Positions 1 to 12,941 of a stretch of DNA of 64,000 bases are shown piece after piece. The notes beneath the pieces were generated by a model. The model saw only the letters and a list, made by a program, of their open reading frames with translations, was not told the DNA's origin and did no database searches. Each line of letters opens with the position of its first letter. The stretch's first letter is position 1. Both the position numbers and the translations under genes were made by a program. The DNA lies in assembly GCA_932521035.1 (NCBI GenBank), contig OW051493.1, forward strand, positions 4,588,001-4,652,000, read 5' to 3'. The stretch is from Oscheius dolichura (Eukaryota; Nematoda; Chromadorea; Rhabditida; Rhabditidae).

Positions 1-1080
1 AGATGATCGACACTTCGTTGGCAGATGGCCCGATTGCCTCTTCCCCCAAAGCCGCCCTCCAATTTTAGGGAGTTGTCTTTGGGGGAGGAGGAGAACAGGA
101 GGATGGCCAGAGATATGGAGCAGACAAGATAACCCAGTGGCCCTTTACCCTTTTGACCTCTCTCCGCGATTTGTACCGGGAGATGCCTGACTCCACCATT
201 CCCTGAAGTCGACGGGTTCCACTGAAACGAGCAGCTGTCATTTTCCCCCCATCAATTATGGAAAGTAAGATAAGTAGGAGGAAATGACGAAAGGTGCAGT
301 CTCCAGTTTCCCAGAGGAAAGAGAGGCTTTTTGCCCCCGTCTCCTTGAATTATGCAAAAAGTCCCCCAGCCATTGGCATCCGTGTGATATGCTTATTGTG
401 TCCGGCGACGAGTGCACCGAGCAAATTTGTTCAAAAATCCAGATGTTGCGAGGACGGAGAGCAGTTTTTGCAGCTCAAATAATGCCCTCATCCGCCTTCC
501 TGGGTTCAATCTGACAACGGCCAATTCACACTTTTTAGAAGCACAGAAGATTTGTTCCGGGAAGGGACATTCTGGGGACATAGGAAATACGGACACACCC
601 TCTTCTCTCTTTTTGGAAATGGTTCAAAACATTCCGCACCCTTCCTACTCTTTTTCTTCCGTTAATCACACAAGAATTCTTTTGACTCTTTCTGTTCTAC
701 TATTTCTAGCAAGTAGAGATTCAGTCACCTTCTGGAGTCAACCACGGCGAATAAGGAGGAAGGAGTAGAACGAGTAGCCAAGATGATGTCTACTACTGCT
801 TCCGATGGATTGGAAGAGATCTCTCGGCATCTCTTTACTGTGGGTAATAAGATACAAATGTAACAGTCCTGGACAGCAGGAACAGCGACTGCTTCTCCCC
901 CTCCTAGCGAGTGAGTCAGGAGAGAGAAGAAGAAGTGTGAATGGAGTCCCCCGTGAATCAGAGCGTCGTCGTCTTTCCGTTGTTCCGTCTGTTTGTGATT
1001 GGAATGCCGTCGTCCATAGGGCGTAACCCGAAGCGGACAGTTTTTCCGCAGCTGGTCGCGGAGGGCGGAGCCGCGTCTCA
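1..1080. other. Upstream flank of first gene, no gene seen
   Basis: No open reading frame here looks like a conserved protein; those present are short, overlapping and of low quality. The last part (about 1000-1120) is the proximal promoter of the secreted protein gene that starts at 1121. The rest is presumably intergenic sequence or the end of an upstream gene outside the window. Confidence 0.5.
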
Positions 1081-1088
1081 TATAAAAG
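1081..1088 (+). promoter_or_regulatory. TATA box
   Basis: TATAAAAG lies 40 nt before the ATG at 1121. This leaves room for a transcription start about 30 nt downstream and a very short 5' leader. Unlike most other genes here, no splice acceptor sits between this box and the ATG, so this gene appears to use a conventional strong core promoter, fitting an abundantly made secreted product. Confidence 0.7.
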
Positions 1089-1120
1089 GCAGAGCCACAG
1101 TCTCCAGAGCACAGCTAACC

Positions 1121-2131
1121 ATGCAGCTTAACAAGCAGCTCTTCCTGGGCATCGCCTGTCTCGCCGTCGCGTTCGCCACTCCTCAGAATGGTACCTTTCC
1201 CTCCCCGTTTCCCCTTCTCCATCCTTCCCTCCTGTACTTATATTTTCATTTAAAGAGGAAGGCAAGAGCGAGAAGCGTCGTCAGTACATCTCTCCAATGG
1301 TCGGAGTTGCCCAGGTACCCCGCAACATCCCCATGGCAGGTTAGTCCCGTTTCTGTTCTCTCTTATCCCTTAATATGGTCGGCCACTTTTGAAATGTCTC
1401 ACCCCTGGCTTTACAGCCGCCCCAGTGCCAGTTGCTCCACTCGCCCCTGCTCCGGTGCCCGTTGCCGCTGCTCCTGGTACGTTTCGGTGTTCCTTCTCAT
1501 TCTCTCCCCACTAACTCGAACAAGTTAACCCCCTCTCCTTCAAACTAGGAACTGGGGTGGAGCGAATTGCTCTGACAAACGCGGTGTGCCCTGTGCCCAG
1601 TCTATGACCCCGTTCAGTAGCTCCAGTCATGGCTGCCCCAGCTGTCCCCCTCATGCAGCCAGTCGCCCCTGTGGTGGCCCCCGTCGGCCAGTGCCCCGGA
1701 GGACCTTCTCTCCCGATCGAGTGCGACCCCAAGAGGCCGTGGCCCCAGTGCCCCCCTCAGTCTTACTGCTACGCCACCAACTCCGTTGACATCGGACCTT
1801 ACTTCTGCTGCCCCATCTGTGAGTTCCCTCCTTCTCTTCCCCTTGATCCCATCCTCTCAGGGTCCACATACGGAGCTGCCTGGCGCCCGGCCACTCCTTT
1901 CTTCAACTACGTTCCTCCCATGCCTGCAAACTGGCCCGAGGTGATGAGAATGACGGCGAATTGGCCAGCCGCCGCCGTCGGTCTACCCGTCAAGGCGCGT
2001 AAACAGCCTGCCACCGAGGAGAAGGAGGAGGACAAGATCGGAGCCTCGATCAGCGGATGGATGGACCGTCAAACAAAAGCCGTAAGTGTTACCGTTTATT
2101 GTCTCAAAATAAATACCGTCGTTTTCAGTAA
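1121..2131 (+). CDS. Secreted Pro/Ala/Val-rich protein with Cys-rich module
   Basis: Five coding exons with short introns. Exon 1 (1121-1190) encodes a signal peptide (MQLNKQLFLGIACLAVAFA). After a basic stretch come low-complexity APV/VAP repeats, then a Cys-rich segment with C-x2-C and CC pairs (around 1690-1820, including the motif YFCCPICE), then an acidic Lys/Glu tail. The 42-nt intron at about 1819-1860 has a length divisible by three and could be read through in frame. The stop TAA is at 2129-2131, directly after the last splice acceptor, so the final exon encodes only the stop. I do not recognise the family. The composition suggests a cuticle, eggshell or gland secretion; that is inference. 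A TATA box lies 40 nt upstream of the start. Confidence 0.75.
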
Positions 2132-2307
2132 AACCGGTGCTTGGAGCCCTATTGTCTGTACAAAATGTGGTCTAACTTATGCTGCCAGCACAGTATTACG
2201 ATAAAGTTTTTTACGAGTTAATAGTTCTTGTGTGGGAGGCTCTACGATATGACAGGATGTACTATGGGAAAAGGCAATGGGGGCATATACACGTGGGAGG
2301 GAGGCCG

Positions 2308-5300
2308 TCACCAGACGACACACTTCTTGGCCGGGTTGATCGGCGAGTTGGCCGGACACGAATAGGCCCGGGCGAACTCGTCCATATTCGACAGCACGCC
2401 CAGCACTCGGAAGATCTCCGGCGCGTGCTCGTCTGTCAGTACCTGAACCTCCCTCTGTTGTCTTCTCTCACCTCCAATTCTCACCTGTTGCATGGCGGCG
2501 GCCTCCTTCTTCTGTCCACACCAGAAATGAGCGTAACTGAGGAAGAAGATCTGCTCGTTTGTGTACTTTTGCAGCCCCGGCAGGCGCGGCTCCTCCCCGT
2601 GCTTGTTCACATAGCTCGCATAGGCCCTGAAGGCTTCTTTGACCCCGCCGTTGTCGGCGATATCTGCAAGGAGTGACATTGTTCGGGCCGGCCGGGTGGA
2701 CTCACTCTCTCCTTGGGTCAGTTTCCCGTTTACCGGGTAATTCGTCTCCGGGATAACATAGCTTCCGTACTGGTCGACGATACACTGCCGACGGTGGTCG
2801 AAGGCCTTGAGACTCTCGGCCGACCACCAGTTGTGTAGATTCCCGGCTTTGTCGTATTGACTTCCCTAGAAGGAGACTGTTATAGATAACCTGAAAAAGA
2901 TAACCTGGTCATCGAAGCCGTGGGTGATCTCGTGGCCGATGACTGCTCCCATGGCGCCGTAGTTGATGGCCTTGGGGAAAACGCCGCTGAAGAACGGCGG
3001 CTGAAGGATGCCGGCCGGGAAAGCTGAATATTCCTTGTATATGTTGACCCCTTTCAACTGACAGATGGCATTTCTTTCGGGTGAATAGAAGGCGTTGACA
3101 ATGGCCGGCGAGACGTCGAATTCCATGCGATCAAATGGCTTCAACAGTTTTCGGAACTCCTTGTTCTGCATCCAGACTACGGCCTTGACCATCAACAGGT
3201 AGTAGCTGTCCTCCGGCAGGATCTCCAACTGCAAAAGGGAATTTCCACGGGAATTTCACTCTCTCTACCAAGGAGTACTCCTTGTCCAGCTGGGTTTGAT
3301 CCCTGATCAGTTCCGGATATCCGATGTTGTGGATCATGGAGTTGGCCTTCTCGATGGCCACCTCCTTCGTCGCGCTGTCCATCCAGTCGTTGGCCTCTAC
3401 GAGCTCAATGAACGAGTTGCGCAACATTCCGATCATTTCCTGAACAGATTCGCCTATTTGGAGTGGCCTCCTCCCTCACCATGGCCTCTCTCTTGTCGTC
3501 CGAATTGAAGTGGGCGTTCACATAAATGGCGCCGGCCGCCAGAGGGAGGATGGTGGCCGGCACTTGGGCACAGTCCTTCCAGCGGGGACTTCTCTGCTGC
3601 TGGCCGGTCATTACCCTCACAAAGTCCTATAAATATTTTGTTGCCTAAAAGAAGAAAGGTCGAACCTGTTTGATGTCTTCGAATCTGTCGTCGAGGAAGC
3701 GGACATTCGTTTGTACCACCCGCCAAACGATGTAGTTGGCCAGGACGACGGGATTGGTCTTCTGGAGGAGTGCCGAGACATTTCGGAGGAAGTCGATCTC
3801 GCAGACGATGACTTCGGTTCCATTGTGGAAGAGGTGCCCTATATCGGAGGGGGCCACCGTCTTGAAGAACTGCACCCAATTGACCTAAACAACGGCTTGG
3901 TCGGATGAGATGGGATAGGCTCACATCTGGGAGATAATTCTGGAGGTCGGTGAAGTTCCTCCTGTTGTGGAGACGAGTCGTGTTCCTTCTTTCATCCTCG
4001 GCTACGGTAATCTAAACCTTGAATTTAAAAGATCCGTCCACTCTCTCACGTTAGCCAGGACAGTCTCGAATGCGATTATGTCGTCGATGTCCTTGTACAG
4101 TTCGTCGTCGCCTCTCGCAATGTTGAGGTCGCTTTGGAGCAACTTTACCACCTGAGGACCTCCTCTTTAAAGAGCCCCCACCTCCTACCTTGAATAAGTA
4201 TTTCCTGTAGGCAGCCATGTGGTTGTGGAAGAGCGTGTTGTTCAGGTAGTAGTCCCTGGCTCCTCTGCCCAGAGTCAGTCCTCCCTGATCCACCTAAACC
4301 GTCTCTTCCCTTCCCTCCTCCGCCTCAACATACAAAGAGGGTGTTCCTCGTGGTGTTCCTCGAGTCCGCGTAGACGTAAAGCTGGAAGAAGGCGTCCGTG
4401 CCGTACTTGCCCCGGGCCTCGCTCAGCAACTCAGTCAGATTGAAGTCCTCCGGTCGCCAGGTGCCATGTCTGAGCAGTGGCCATCCTCCCAACTCATCTA
4501 TCGTCTTTATGAGGGAGGTCGTCTTCAGCTCGTCCAGCTGGGTAGTGTTCATACACGTCTTATAGGTCGTCCTGGCCATGTTGATCGAGCGCGACTCCGT
4601 GGTCACCGTTTGTTCGAAGAGTACTGTAACGGGGGTTCACCGGTCCCCGTCTGGATTTACCTCTGGATTGGAGTCGGACTTGTTCCCTTACATGGGCAAA
4701 CGTGCCAAAGGCGAACATATCATCCGGAATGGGGTTGTCGGCATTCCAGGCGCCACACGCAAATTCATAGAAGTCTTTGCACGGATCGACAGACTGGTTC
4801 ATGGCATTCAGCTGAATATTCAGGGTGTCCCGGGACGAGGAGGGGCAGACTCACCAGGTTGTTGGCCGCCTTTACACATCCCGGGGTAGTGCAGATCTCC
4901 GGCTCTTTTTTAAGCGGGAGGACAGTGGTCGTGGAAGAGGGAATGGAGGAGATGAGGAGGGGAATGAGGGTGGTGGCCGCGGGGGTAACAAGAGACTGGA
5001 GGGCATCTGTCTCTGAAAAGGAGTTGGAGCGGAACAGGGAAGGGAGCTGACCTCTCCTCCGGTCGAGGGTGAGGATGACGAGCAACAAGACAAAACAGAG
5101 GAGGATGAGGAGGACGGTCAGCGGGAGGAGGACTCTCTCGAGCCCCGTCCGCAGCTTCCACCACCGGGCCGTGCCCTGAAACATTTCTATTCATGGAATA
5201 CTCGCCGGCGCTGTTTTGTGCCCGTTTTAGGGGGTGTTTTCCGGGGGATTAAAGGGATTCTCCCCGAACGTAAACCATTCTGTGACCTTTGAGGGCAGCC

Positions 5301-5530
5301 GAGCCGGAAGGAGACACCCACCTTTCCCGGTATGAAAATGACGGCCGGTGGCTCGTCTCTGGGAGGCGGAGCATTGAAGCAGGGCGAGGAGCTGAACAGG
5401 GGATTGGTGGGGAAGAGGAGGAGGAGAGGGTGTACCTGGCGGTGTCGGAGACGGAATCCATGCTGATCAGCTGGAGGTGGCTCTCGTTCGTCCTCATCTG
5501 GACATAGTCGGGCGCATCCCCGAACGGCAT
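2308..5530 (-). CDS. Neprilysin-like M13 zinc metallopeptidase
   Basis: Type II membrane endopeptidase of the M13 (neprilysin/ECE) family, acting outside the cell on small peptides. The start is ATG at 5530: exon 1 (5436-5530), exon 2 (5322-5391) and the exon from 5175 join in frame and give a short cytoplasmic tail before the helix LLPLTVLLILLCFVLLLVI. The ectodomain begins DPCKDFYEFACGAW (about 4780). Then come VNAFYSPERN, the zinc motif HEITH (about 2913-2930) and ENIADNGG, which carries the third zinc ligand. ENIADNGG is restored by joining across a 42-nt intron near 2660-2705. The protein ends CVVW, matching the family's C-terminal CxxW. At least ten short introns. All catalytic residues are present, so activity is expected. 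An internal ATG at 5184 falls 6 nt upstream of a splice acceptor and is probably not the start. Confidence 0.9.
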
Positions 5531-6561
5531 TGAGGCGCTCAGTTGTCCCTTTCAATTTTTGACGGATGGACACGGCTCCAGCTGAAAAGGCGTATCGTCA
5601 CGGGTTGTTATGCCGCGGGGGCCGTAGATTGGCTGCAGTTGCCACACACACAAAACAGGGCGAATATTTATATGAGGATGACCAGACGGAGGAGCGAGGG
5701 AGGCAGGGAGGGGTTCTAAGCCGCGCTCAGAAGACGGGGCATGTGATGTCTGCTCGAAAAACACTAGAACCCCGTCTGCCAATGCATACGAAGAACTGTT
5801 CCTGGATTATGCATGTCGCAATACTTCCTCCTTTTTGGAAGAGGTAAGGAAGGCAGACATATTTAATGTGAATCAAATAAAACTTGGATAGACGGTTGGG
5901 AAGGAGCCAATTGCGAGACAAAACAAAGAACCTTGAATAACGGTTCTCTGAAAAGAGCGAGGAATATGAAAGAGGCAGGGGCAATTGCCCTTCAATCATC
6001 CATGTCGCGTGCAGAATGGAGTTGCAACGGGGAGAGGGAAACCATATCCGGCGAGATCATAGAGTCTAACTGCGTCAGTCAATGGAATAGCAACTAGTGG
6101 AAGTTAGCGAGCGGGAAGTATGGTCCTATACACGAGAGGTGTCCTATTTCATCTGATAAACGATATTGAAACCGTTATTATTCAGAATAATTGGCGTTGC
6201 TCCAACGCAGACTACTGCCCTCCGCAATCGATGAGGGAAAGCTGGGGAGTCACAAGGAACCTCCAAAAGAATAATTTTTAAACAAAAACTAGATCTTGTT
6301 GAGCTGTTCTACCGTTTATATATATATATATACAAAGTAACAAACAAACTTTACAATTATATCTTATGTCTTTTTATATCACAGCTTTTGAAAACAAGTC
6401 TATTATGTGCGAACTGGATATGTATAATTTAACTTCGGAAATGACAGCTGGTTAGTTACAAACATTTTGATATGCAGTGATATTACAATAATTATGCACG
6501 GCTATTAACTGACAAAATTACAAAATATACCGCAAATTGGTTTCAAAGATATAGGCAAATA
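5531..6561. other. Intergenic, opposed flanks
   Basis: Upstream region of the neprilysin gene and downstream region of the TBC gene, both on the minus strand. No convincing coding exon. The sequence changes from GC-rich to AT-rich within this gap, roughly around 5.8-6.2 kb. Confidence 0.5.
6317..6332. repeat. (TA)8 dinucleotide repeat
   Basis: Sixteen bases of alternating T and A in the AT-rich gap downstream of the TBC gene. A simple microsatellite with no coding context. Confidence 0.9.
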
Positions 6562-9500
6562 TTAAGAGTAACCTTGTTCTCGAAGCTGATTCAGATAAAA
6601 TACACGTTTTGTTTCTATTAACTTCTGAGGAAATGGATTCATATCATTAAAGGCAATCTGAACTGGTTCGCAGTATCAAAGAAAATAAATACCTGTGCCA
6701 ATGTTTTAAAATCAGTAACGCATTCGGCAACACGGCTTAAACAAGCATGAACAGTGCCTATGGTTTTACATTGGAGGACGGATGCCTCGCATTTTTTCAG
6801 GAGAGCTAGAGCAAAGCGGAAAATGGCCTGCAAAATTAATATAAGAAAAATAGGAATAAGACTTACCTTATTGCCCTCGTATAGAAATACATCGAAAATA
6901 TTAAGATACACGGAATGAGGTAGAATATCCACGAAACATGTGAGGAACCAACTTAGAGTAAATAGAGAAAGATCTACTTCAAGACTGCGAAGATGAGCTG
7001 CTAGCTTAGGAAGTTTTTCAGCAACGAGATCTCTCAGAACTTTCTGATCAGTAACGGCTCCAATCAGCGACGACGTATAGTATCCGTCAGGTTGATGGTA
7101 CTCAACACAAGCTACCATAAACCAAAATGCGTCTTCTTCGTCAAGATAAAGCAGCGCAACAGCAGCGAGTCGATTAAGACCCTTAGAAATACAAATGAAA
7201 TGGAGTACACTAACCTGGCAGTAACCGACAACCTTGTTATGATATCTAAAAGCGTAAAGAACTCTCCGAAGCATCTCTATTTTCATAGAACTTGGCTCAT
7301 CAAAGAACTTATTCGTCGGCAAAGTCCGTGCCAAATCAAGATCAATCTGAGAAAAAGTAATATAGGTATAAAGTATACAACCTGTTTAATTGCACTATCG
7401 TAAATGCCTTCATCAATTTTATTCGTGGCCTTTCGTAACATAGATTGAAAGTAGCCATTTCCTAACTCCGCCAACTTGTCTTTTACTGTTATATTAACTA
7501 GCGCTTTCCACACACGGCTGCGATATGCTGGGGGGACTCCTGTTCTCACGAGGGTCTTTAGTTCGGGACTAGCAGTAAGTTGTCGTCCCACCCAGTTTAC
7601 TAGAAGGCCGTCCCATGATTGAAGCCACAGCATATATTCCTCACTTTGCTCCTAATTTATTCTTTATACGAATTAGAAACAAATATGCGTACCAGACTCC
7701 TAGCTTCAATCATAGTATTTGCTACTTCCATATAACCAGCAGCCACATCAAGAAGATCTCCGCAATGATCACTTCGCGCGTCTTTTCCTTTTAAATAAAA
7801 TCCAAGGGTGTCGGTTTGTTGGGTTTCTCTCGGTGTTCTATCAAATTCTTCGAGTAACTGACGAAGAACGCCAGGCTCCATTACTATAAAATAGTTAACC
7901 ATTAAATAATTTTCTTACTTTTTCCTGGCTTTTCCGGTGACTTAAAGTGGTTCAACACCATTAAATAGCGGCTTTTCAGTTGGTAATAGCAAGCTTCCAC
8001 TTCAAAATTTTTCTTGTTTAGATCTCGTTCTACTTTCAAGAGATTTTCAACTTCACTGTGAAGAGCTGGATAATTGTAATTACAATTAAAAAAAAGATAA
8101 CGTACCTACAACCTCATTACTCAGGAAACGATTTTGCACTTTGTAACCTTCGACAAGATCTTTTAATTCATTTATATCTCTCACACCAACGGCTTCAAAA
8201 ACTTTTTCTGCCTCTTCATCGCAACGAACTCCTGCTTCTTGATCTAATAAGAGCGCTTCCGGCACTCCGACTACTTCTGCAATGAGATGCTCATCGGGAT
8301 GTTTGTCATCCATGTTGTGTTCTTCGAATAATCTCATTATTAGTTCTTCTTTAGTACGAACTGATTCACGAAATGCGTCAACTGACGAAAGCAGCTCGTT
8401 CACTTTCAAATCTAACTCCCTAAAAGAATATATGCAAAATGAGATTACCAACCTATTATCAGATTCCAAATCTTGTATTTTCCTATTCAAAGAGTTATTA
8501 TCCATCTGAAGTTTCGTCATTTGTCTTTCTTTGTCTAATAAAAATTCCTTCAACTCTTCGTCACTGGATATAGACTCGATATCTTTCCTAAAAAGCAAAT
8601 GAGAAACATTTCAAAAACGAAAACATCGTCTCTATTTGTCGTTGAGCTGTAAAAAGGCCTGTTTTTAAAACTTTGATCATATTTTCCAAAGAAGCGACGT
8701 GATCCTCGAGATCGTGGCATCTTTCTTCCCATGTGCCGGTTTCAGGTGTTTTCTGAAATAATAGTAAATAAGGGTAAATACCTACCTTTTTACACTCCTC
8801 ACACTCTCTCATGTTCAATATTGTCTTTTTCGTTTTTGCAAAGACTTTAAGTGCTCTATTGTCAGCAGTTTTTTCTGATAATCTTCGTAATACGGCTTCC
8901 GCTACGCCTTCGTGCTAAAATAACGATAATATGAGAAATAAATACAGCTACCTCTTCAGGCATTTCCATGCTTTTGTCATTAAGATCTCCATTTGCATCC
9001 AAATAAAAGGTTGAAGAAGGAGTCATTGAAAGTATTTCAGAAATATCTGCAGATTTTACGGGAAAGCATGGCTGAATGAAGATCACGTAAATGTGTAATG
9101 CTAACGCATACTATTCCTTGAGCAGCACTCCGTTTTCTATCGTTATCTTCTATTGTTTCATCACTGTCCACTGAATTCCGAGGTCCCAGAAGTGCGTTGA
9201 ATAAATTCATCGTAGACTCTGTGACATTATTATCTTCTTCTATTTCTTGTTGTGTAGAAGAGAGCGAAATAATGTCCTATTTTTTCTCAGGGTAAATAGA
9301 TTTAAATATTTCTTACTGTGCTCTCTCTTGGTAGTGTATCAGTTAGACATGTTTTTCTCGATGTTTGAAGTGCCTCTAGCCACTCATCTCGCTCTCTTTG
9401 ATTACCAGCTTCAAATTTATAAACATCGGCACCAGCGCTAAAAATAAATATGTGGGCAACCAGGCAACCTACTGTATTTCAAATCTGCCTCTTTCAACGG

Positions 9501-9816
9501 GATTATATGTAAACGCAGCCCCTCGTAAAGAAAGGCGACCTATACATTGTATATCATTCAGATCCTTAGAAAGTGCTTTTAAATAAAGGGAAGTAGAACT
9601 AACCTTGTACCAGTACAAATAATTAGAAGCATCGGAAAGGGCGAACCAGTGTCGCCGTTTTGAAACTAAACCCATTGCTCTGACATCGAGCTGAACAAAC
9701 GGTAAATAATAAAATAAAAAAGCATAGACAAAAACCTTGTGTAAATATCCTTGCATAATATTTCTACCACTTCCTACCGGTGAAAAAGACCCACTACATT
9801 CCGATGAATTGTGCAT
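6562..9816 (-). CDS. tbc-2: TBC-2/TBC1D2-type Rab GTPase-activating protein
   Basis: Rab GAP with the TBC1D2 layout. An N-terminal PH domain (about 9470-9780; GYLHK... KRRHWFALSD...YLYWYK) is followed by a central coiled coil rich in E/K/L heptads (about 8090-8820) and a TBC domain (about 6800-7630). The two catalytic fingers are visible: the Arg finger in IDLDLART and the Gln finger in YCQGLN. The C-terminus is IAFNDMNPF..., reached by splicing at about 6675; unspliced the frame would stop at 6639. In C. elegans, TBC-2 acts on RAB-5 in endosome maturation. ATG 9816 lies 2 nt after a splice acceptor (ATTGCAG), with no upstream coding exon, consistent with leader trans-splicing. The stop of the same-strand upstream gene is only about 100 bp away. 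Confidence 0.88.
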
Positions 9817-9917
9817 ACCTGCAATAAAATTGAAAAATGCATGTACAATCAGAATTAATGAAAAGTATGCTTTACTTATAAAGTTTATGAGTAAAGAAGT
9901 TCAAATTGAATATTTTA

Positions 9918-12698
9918 TTAATCGAAAACATGCAACGTACAATACCTGACAATAATATATATGACATGACCATTTATATGTTAAAATCCTTCGTTTACCT
10001 GTATTGAATTTGTTTATATAATGAGAAAAACGTATTATCAGGTGAAACCGTTCCACCGAGACTCCGAATCGATTCTTGAGTAAAGAGGAGTTTTTTTCTC
10101 CATTCTAACAATATGGATGTGTCTACACAGTTTGAAAGTGATCTAAAAATAACTTATAATATCAGGAAAGAAACTAACTTTAGCCTAATTTCATCAATCA
10201 GATTAGAAAACGTATTAACAACCCCTAAAATATTCTTCGTAGTGATATCGTGTTTAGGGTCTATCAAATTCATCAGCTCGCTTTCTGCTTTCCTCAAATT
10301 TTTTTCAGCTTCATAATAAGTGTTCATGACTATAAGTTTCCTTTCGACTTCAACAAAAATTTTATCTATCTAGAAAAAAATAATATTGAAAAAAAAATAA
10401 AACTACGTACCCTATAGTAAAAATCATTTCGAATAATAGTTAAAACACTATAAAGTTTAGATATAAAAAAGCGAAACTGACGTCGGAGGCTTTCTTTACT
10501 GCTGCCGAGTAATTTAGCTACAACACATTTTAATTATAAGAGTATAAACTAACATTCGGAAATAACTGCTACAAGAATAAAATGCATCCTATACAGCTTC
10601 AACCACGAGTCCAGTATTGAGTTTATAACTTTAATGAGGGAATTACCGATTAAGTGGGCCAAGACACCGGATACCTTAAACTGATGACAACTAGACCGAC
10701 AACTCACTTCACACTGTAACTCCCCTGTATGTCCTGGGGAGACTTCTCTTCTCCATTTAGCTAGTGAAGATACATTTCCTGCTTTAAGAGAATTTTGGAA
10801 TGCTTTTTCAGGTGACACCTAAAGAGCGTAAACACATTAGTTTCTAATAGTGCAAAATGATTCAATGTACTTACCGCAAGATCCAGATTGAAAATGGCGA
10901 TCGCAAACAAGGTAGCTGATGTTCCAATAGTGATATTCTAATCAATTTAGCACTTAATAATAATAATAAATATTTACTTTCATGTCTCCCCACAGTTGCA
11001 GAAGTCCAGCATCTATTATTTTGCTGAATAGCTCTTGACCAAAACGGTCAGTAAAATTCTCAGCAGTGCAACGAAACACTCGTCGGAAAACATGTGTGGG
11101 AATAAGTCTAGGAAAGATTGAATACTCGCGTCTTTCTCACTTTGTTTCCCATTCTGGAAGTAATGCGCCAAAAGCTTCAGAAAATGAAGAAGAGTCCAAA
11201 TTGAACAAAACACCCAATCTCTGTCGAAGAATTGATCCTCTATGTATCTATAAATAATTTTTGTAAAGTCTTTTGGAAGAGTATCACCGTCTTTATAAGC
11301 TGTCGTGACCATAAAACTGAATACACTGGAGGCGGATGAAACTCAAAATTTGTTGAGGTATTACTATCTCTATATTAAATAATGGCTGAATACAACTCGA
11401 TACCTGTAAATTATAAAATCAGCCTTGATTCCACTTGGAATTTCTCCAAAATAATAAAGCATATCCATCGCACTAAGGAACACCGAAAATGCTGCATACT
11501 GCAATTTAATAGCAATGTGCTTCTATAAATGTAATTAAATAGCTGTTACAGATATATACCATTTCAGGAGAGAGCAGTGTTTCCTCTGATATAGCCGCTA
11601 GCATCAAGGACCATGCTAACTCAATCTAAATTATTCGTGCATGGTAGTAAATAAGGAAGCTACATTTTCAAATTTCCACTCTCGTGCGGCTTTAACCGGA
11701 TTGATTATGCTAGTTAGAAAATCCACCACATCACATAGACTTTTAGCTTTACAAGCTGCTGTCACGGGATCTAAAATCATATATACATATAGAAAAAGAT
11801 AATTACCACGACAGTTGGACTTCAATATTGTTATTTCTCGTACAAAATTGTACACAAATTCGTCATATACTTCTAGCCAACACTAAAAATATACTTCTTT
11901 TAGCATTTCTTTTAGGTCTACTGTAGTAAATGCAGGTTTATCAGCGATCTTCCGTTGTGTATCAGCGAAATCACTAAGAATCGTCCAATTCCTATGTGTT
12001 TGCAGAAAGCTTTGGGCTATGCTCTGCAAAATAAAAATACTGAAAAACGAAAAACGTACGATGAACATGGGCGAAACCTGTTCAAAGTATCCCTTAGAAG
12101 CTTGATATGCTTTTTGAACATGTATATGGTCATCAACTACTTGAAATATACAAGGAACCCGTGGCAGTTCTGTAAAAACATTATTTACAGGCGATTCGAC
12201 CATAGTCTACTATAATCCGGCTCTAACTTAGGAGAGACGAAGTCTAATAGATGCCACGCGATTGTTTGTAGATTTAGTTGCTTGCTAAAATTCGTAATAA
12301 AATGGATAATAAAAAGTATAACCTGCGTTTTTCCTCGCGTCTTTGGAGTAGCTTCTGTTGTTTTAATTTCACATTATATTTGAAGCATGTTTCAATTTTT
12401 GTAGTTTTCCGAGGCTGATTTATAGTTTTTTCTTCTGGAATAGCACTATGTCGGGCAGTAGTGTACCCAGAATCGACATCCGTTAGTGAATCTAGGAAAC
12501 TTAAACAGGTATACCTTCTCACTGACCATCACTGTTTCCTTCAAAAGCTGTACCAGGACAGCTTGAATAGAATTTCAACTGAACAACAAAATAAACGCGT
12601 GCTTAACCAAATACCTCGTCAAGAAATTGATCATATGCATACTTCTCCCCTTCCTCTGTTAGTTCATCGACATCTCGGCCATCCAGCTCACTCTTCAT
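9918..12698 (-). CDS. Unrecognised multi-exon gene, helical protein
   Basis: About a dozen short exons with introns often below 50 nt. The start MKSELDGRDVDELTEEG (ATG 12698) lies 2 nt after a splice acceptor (TTCCTTAG). A basic stretch follows (KLKQQKLLQRREEKRR) and then a long Leu-rich, apparently all-helical body, for example WKFENVASLFTTMHE and FSDECFVALLRILLT. The end is inferred as ...YCTLHVFD with TAA at 9918-9920; the stop overlaps a poly(A) signal. A 32-nt intron at about 12213-12244 is needed to keep the frame. No motif lets me assign a family; a HEAT-like or tether-complex subunit is possible but unproven. It sits between mitofusin and the TBC gene in the same orientation. Confidence 0.6.
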
Positions 12699-12941
12699 AA
12701 CTAAGGAAGTTTATAGGGATGAAATTGTATAAAATTAAGCAAAGGATGAAACCAACAAGCCTTTTTTAAGATCATACGATATTAAAATAATATTTATTGC
12801 CTAAACAGTATATATCTAACAAAGCTTATAAAAATGAGCACTTTAACATGAGAACTAAATAACCTAATTACTAATATTTCTTTTAAAAAGAATGCACTGT
12901 ACAAAAGCACCAAGTCTGATTGAGAAATGTAGATCTACAAA

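Noticed and set aside
5182..5184. ATG of MFQGTARWW as the neprilysin start
   Set aside because: The bases TTTCAG right after it form a splice acceptor, and two upstream exons (5322-5391 and 5436-5530) join in exact phase to give a cytoplasmic tail.
6639..6680. TBC gene ending at the stop at 6639
   Set aside because: Splicing to the acceptor within this stretch restores the conserved C-terminal IAFNDMNPF segment, moving the stop to 6562-6564.
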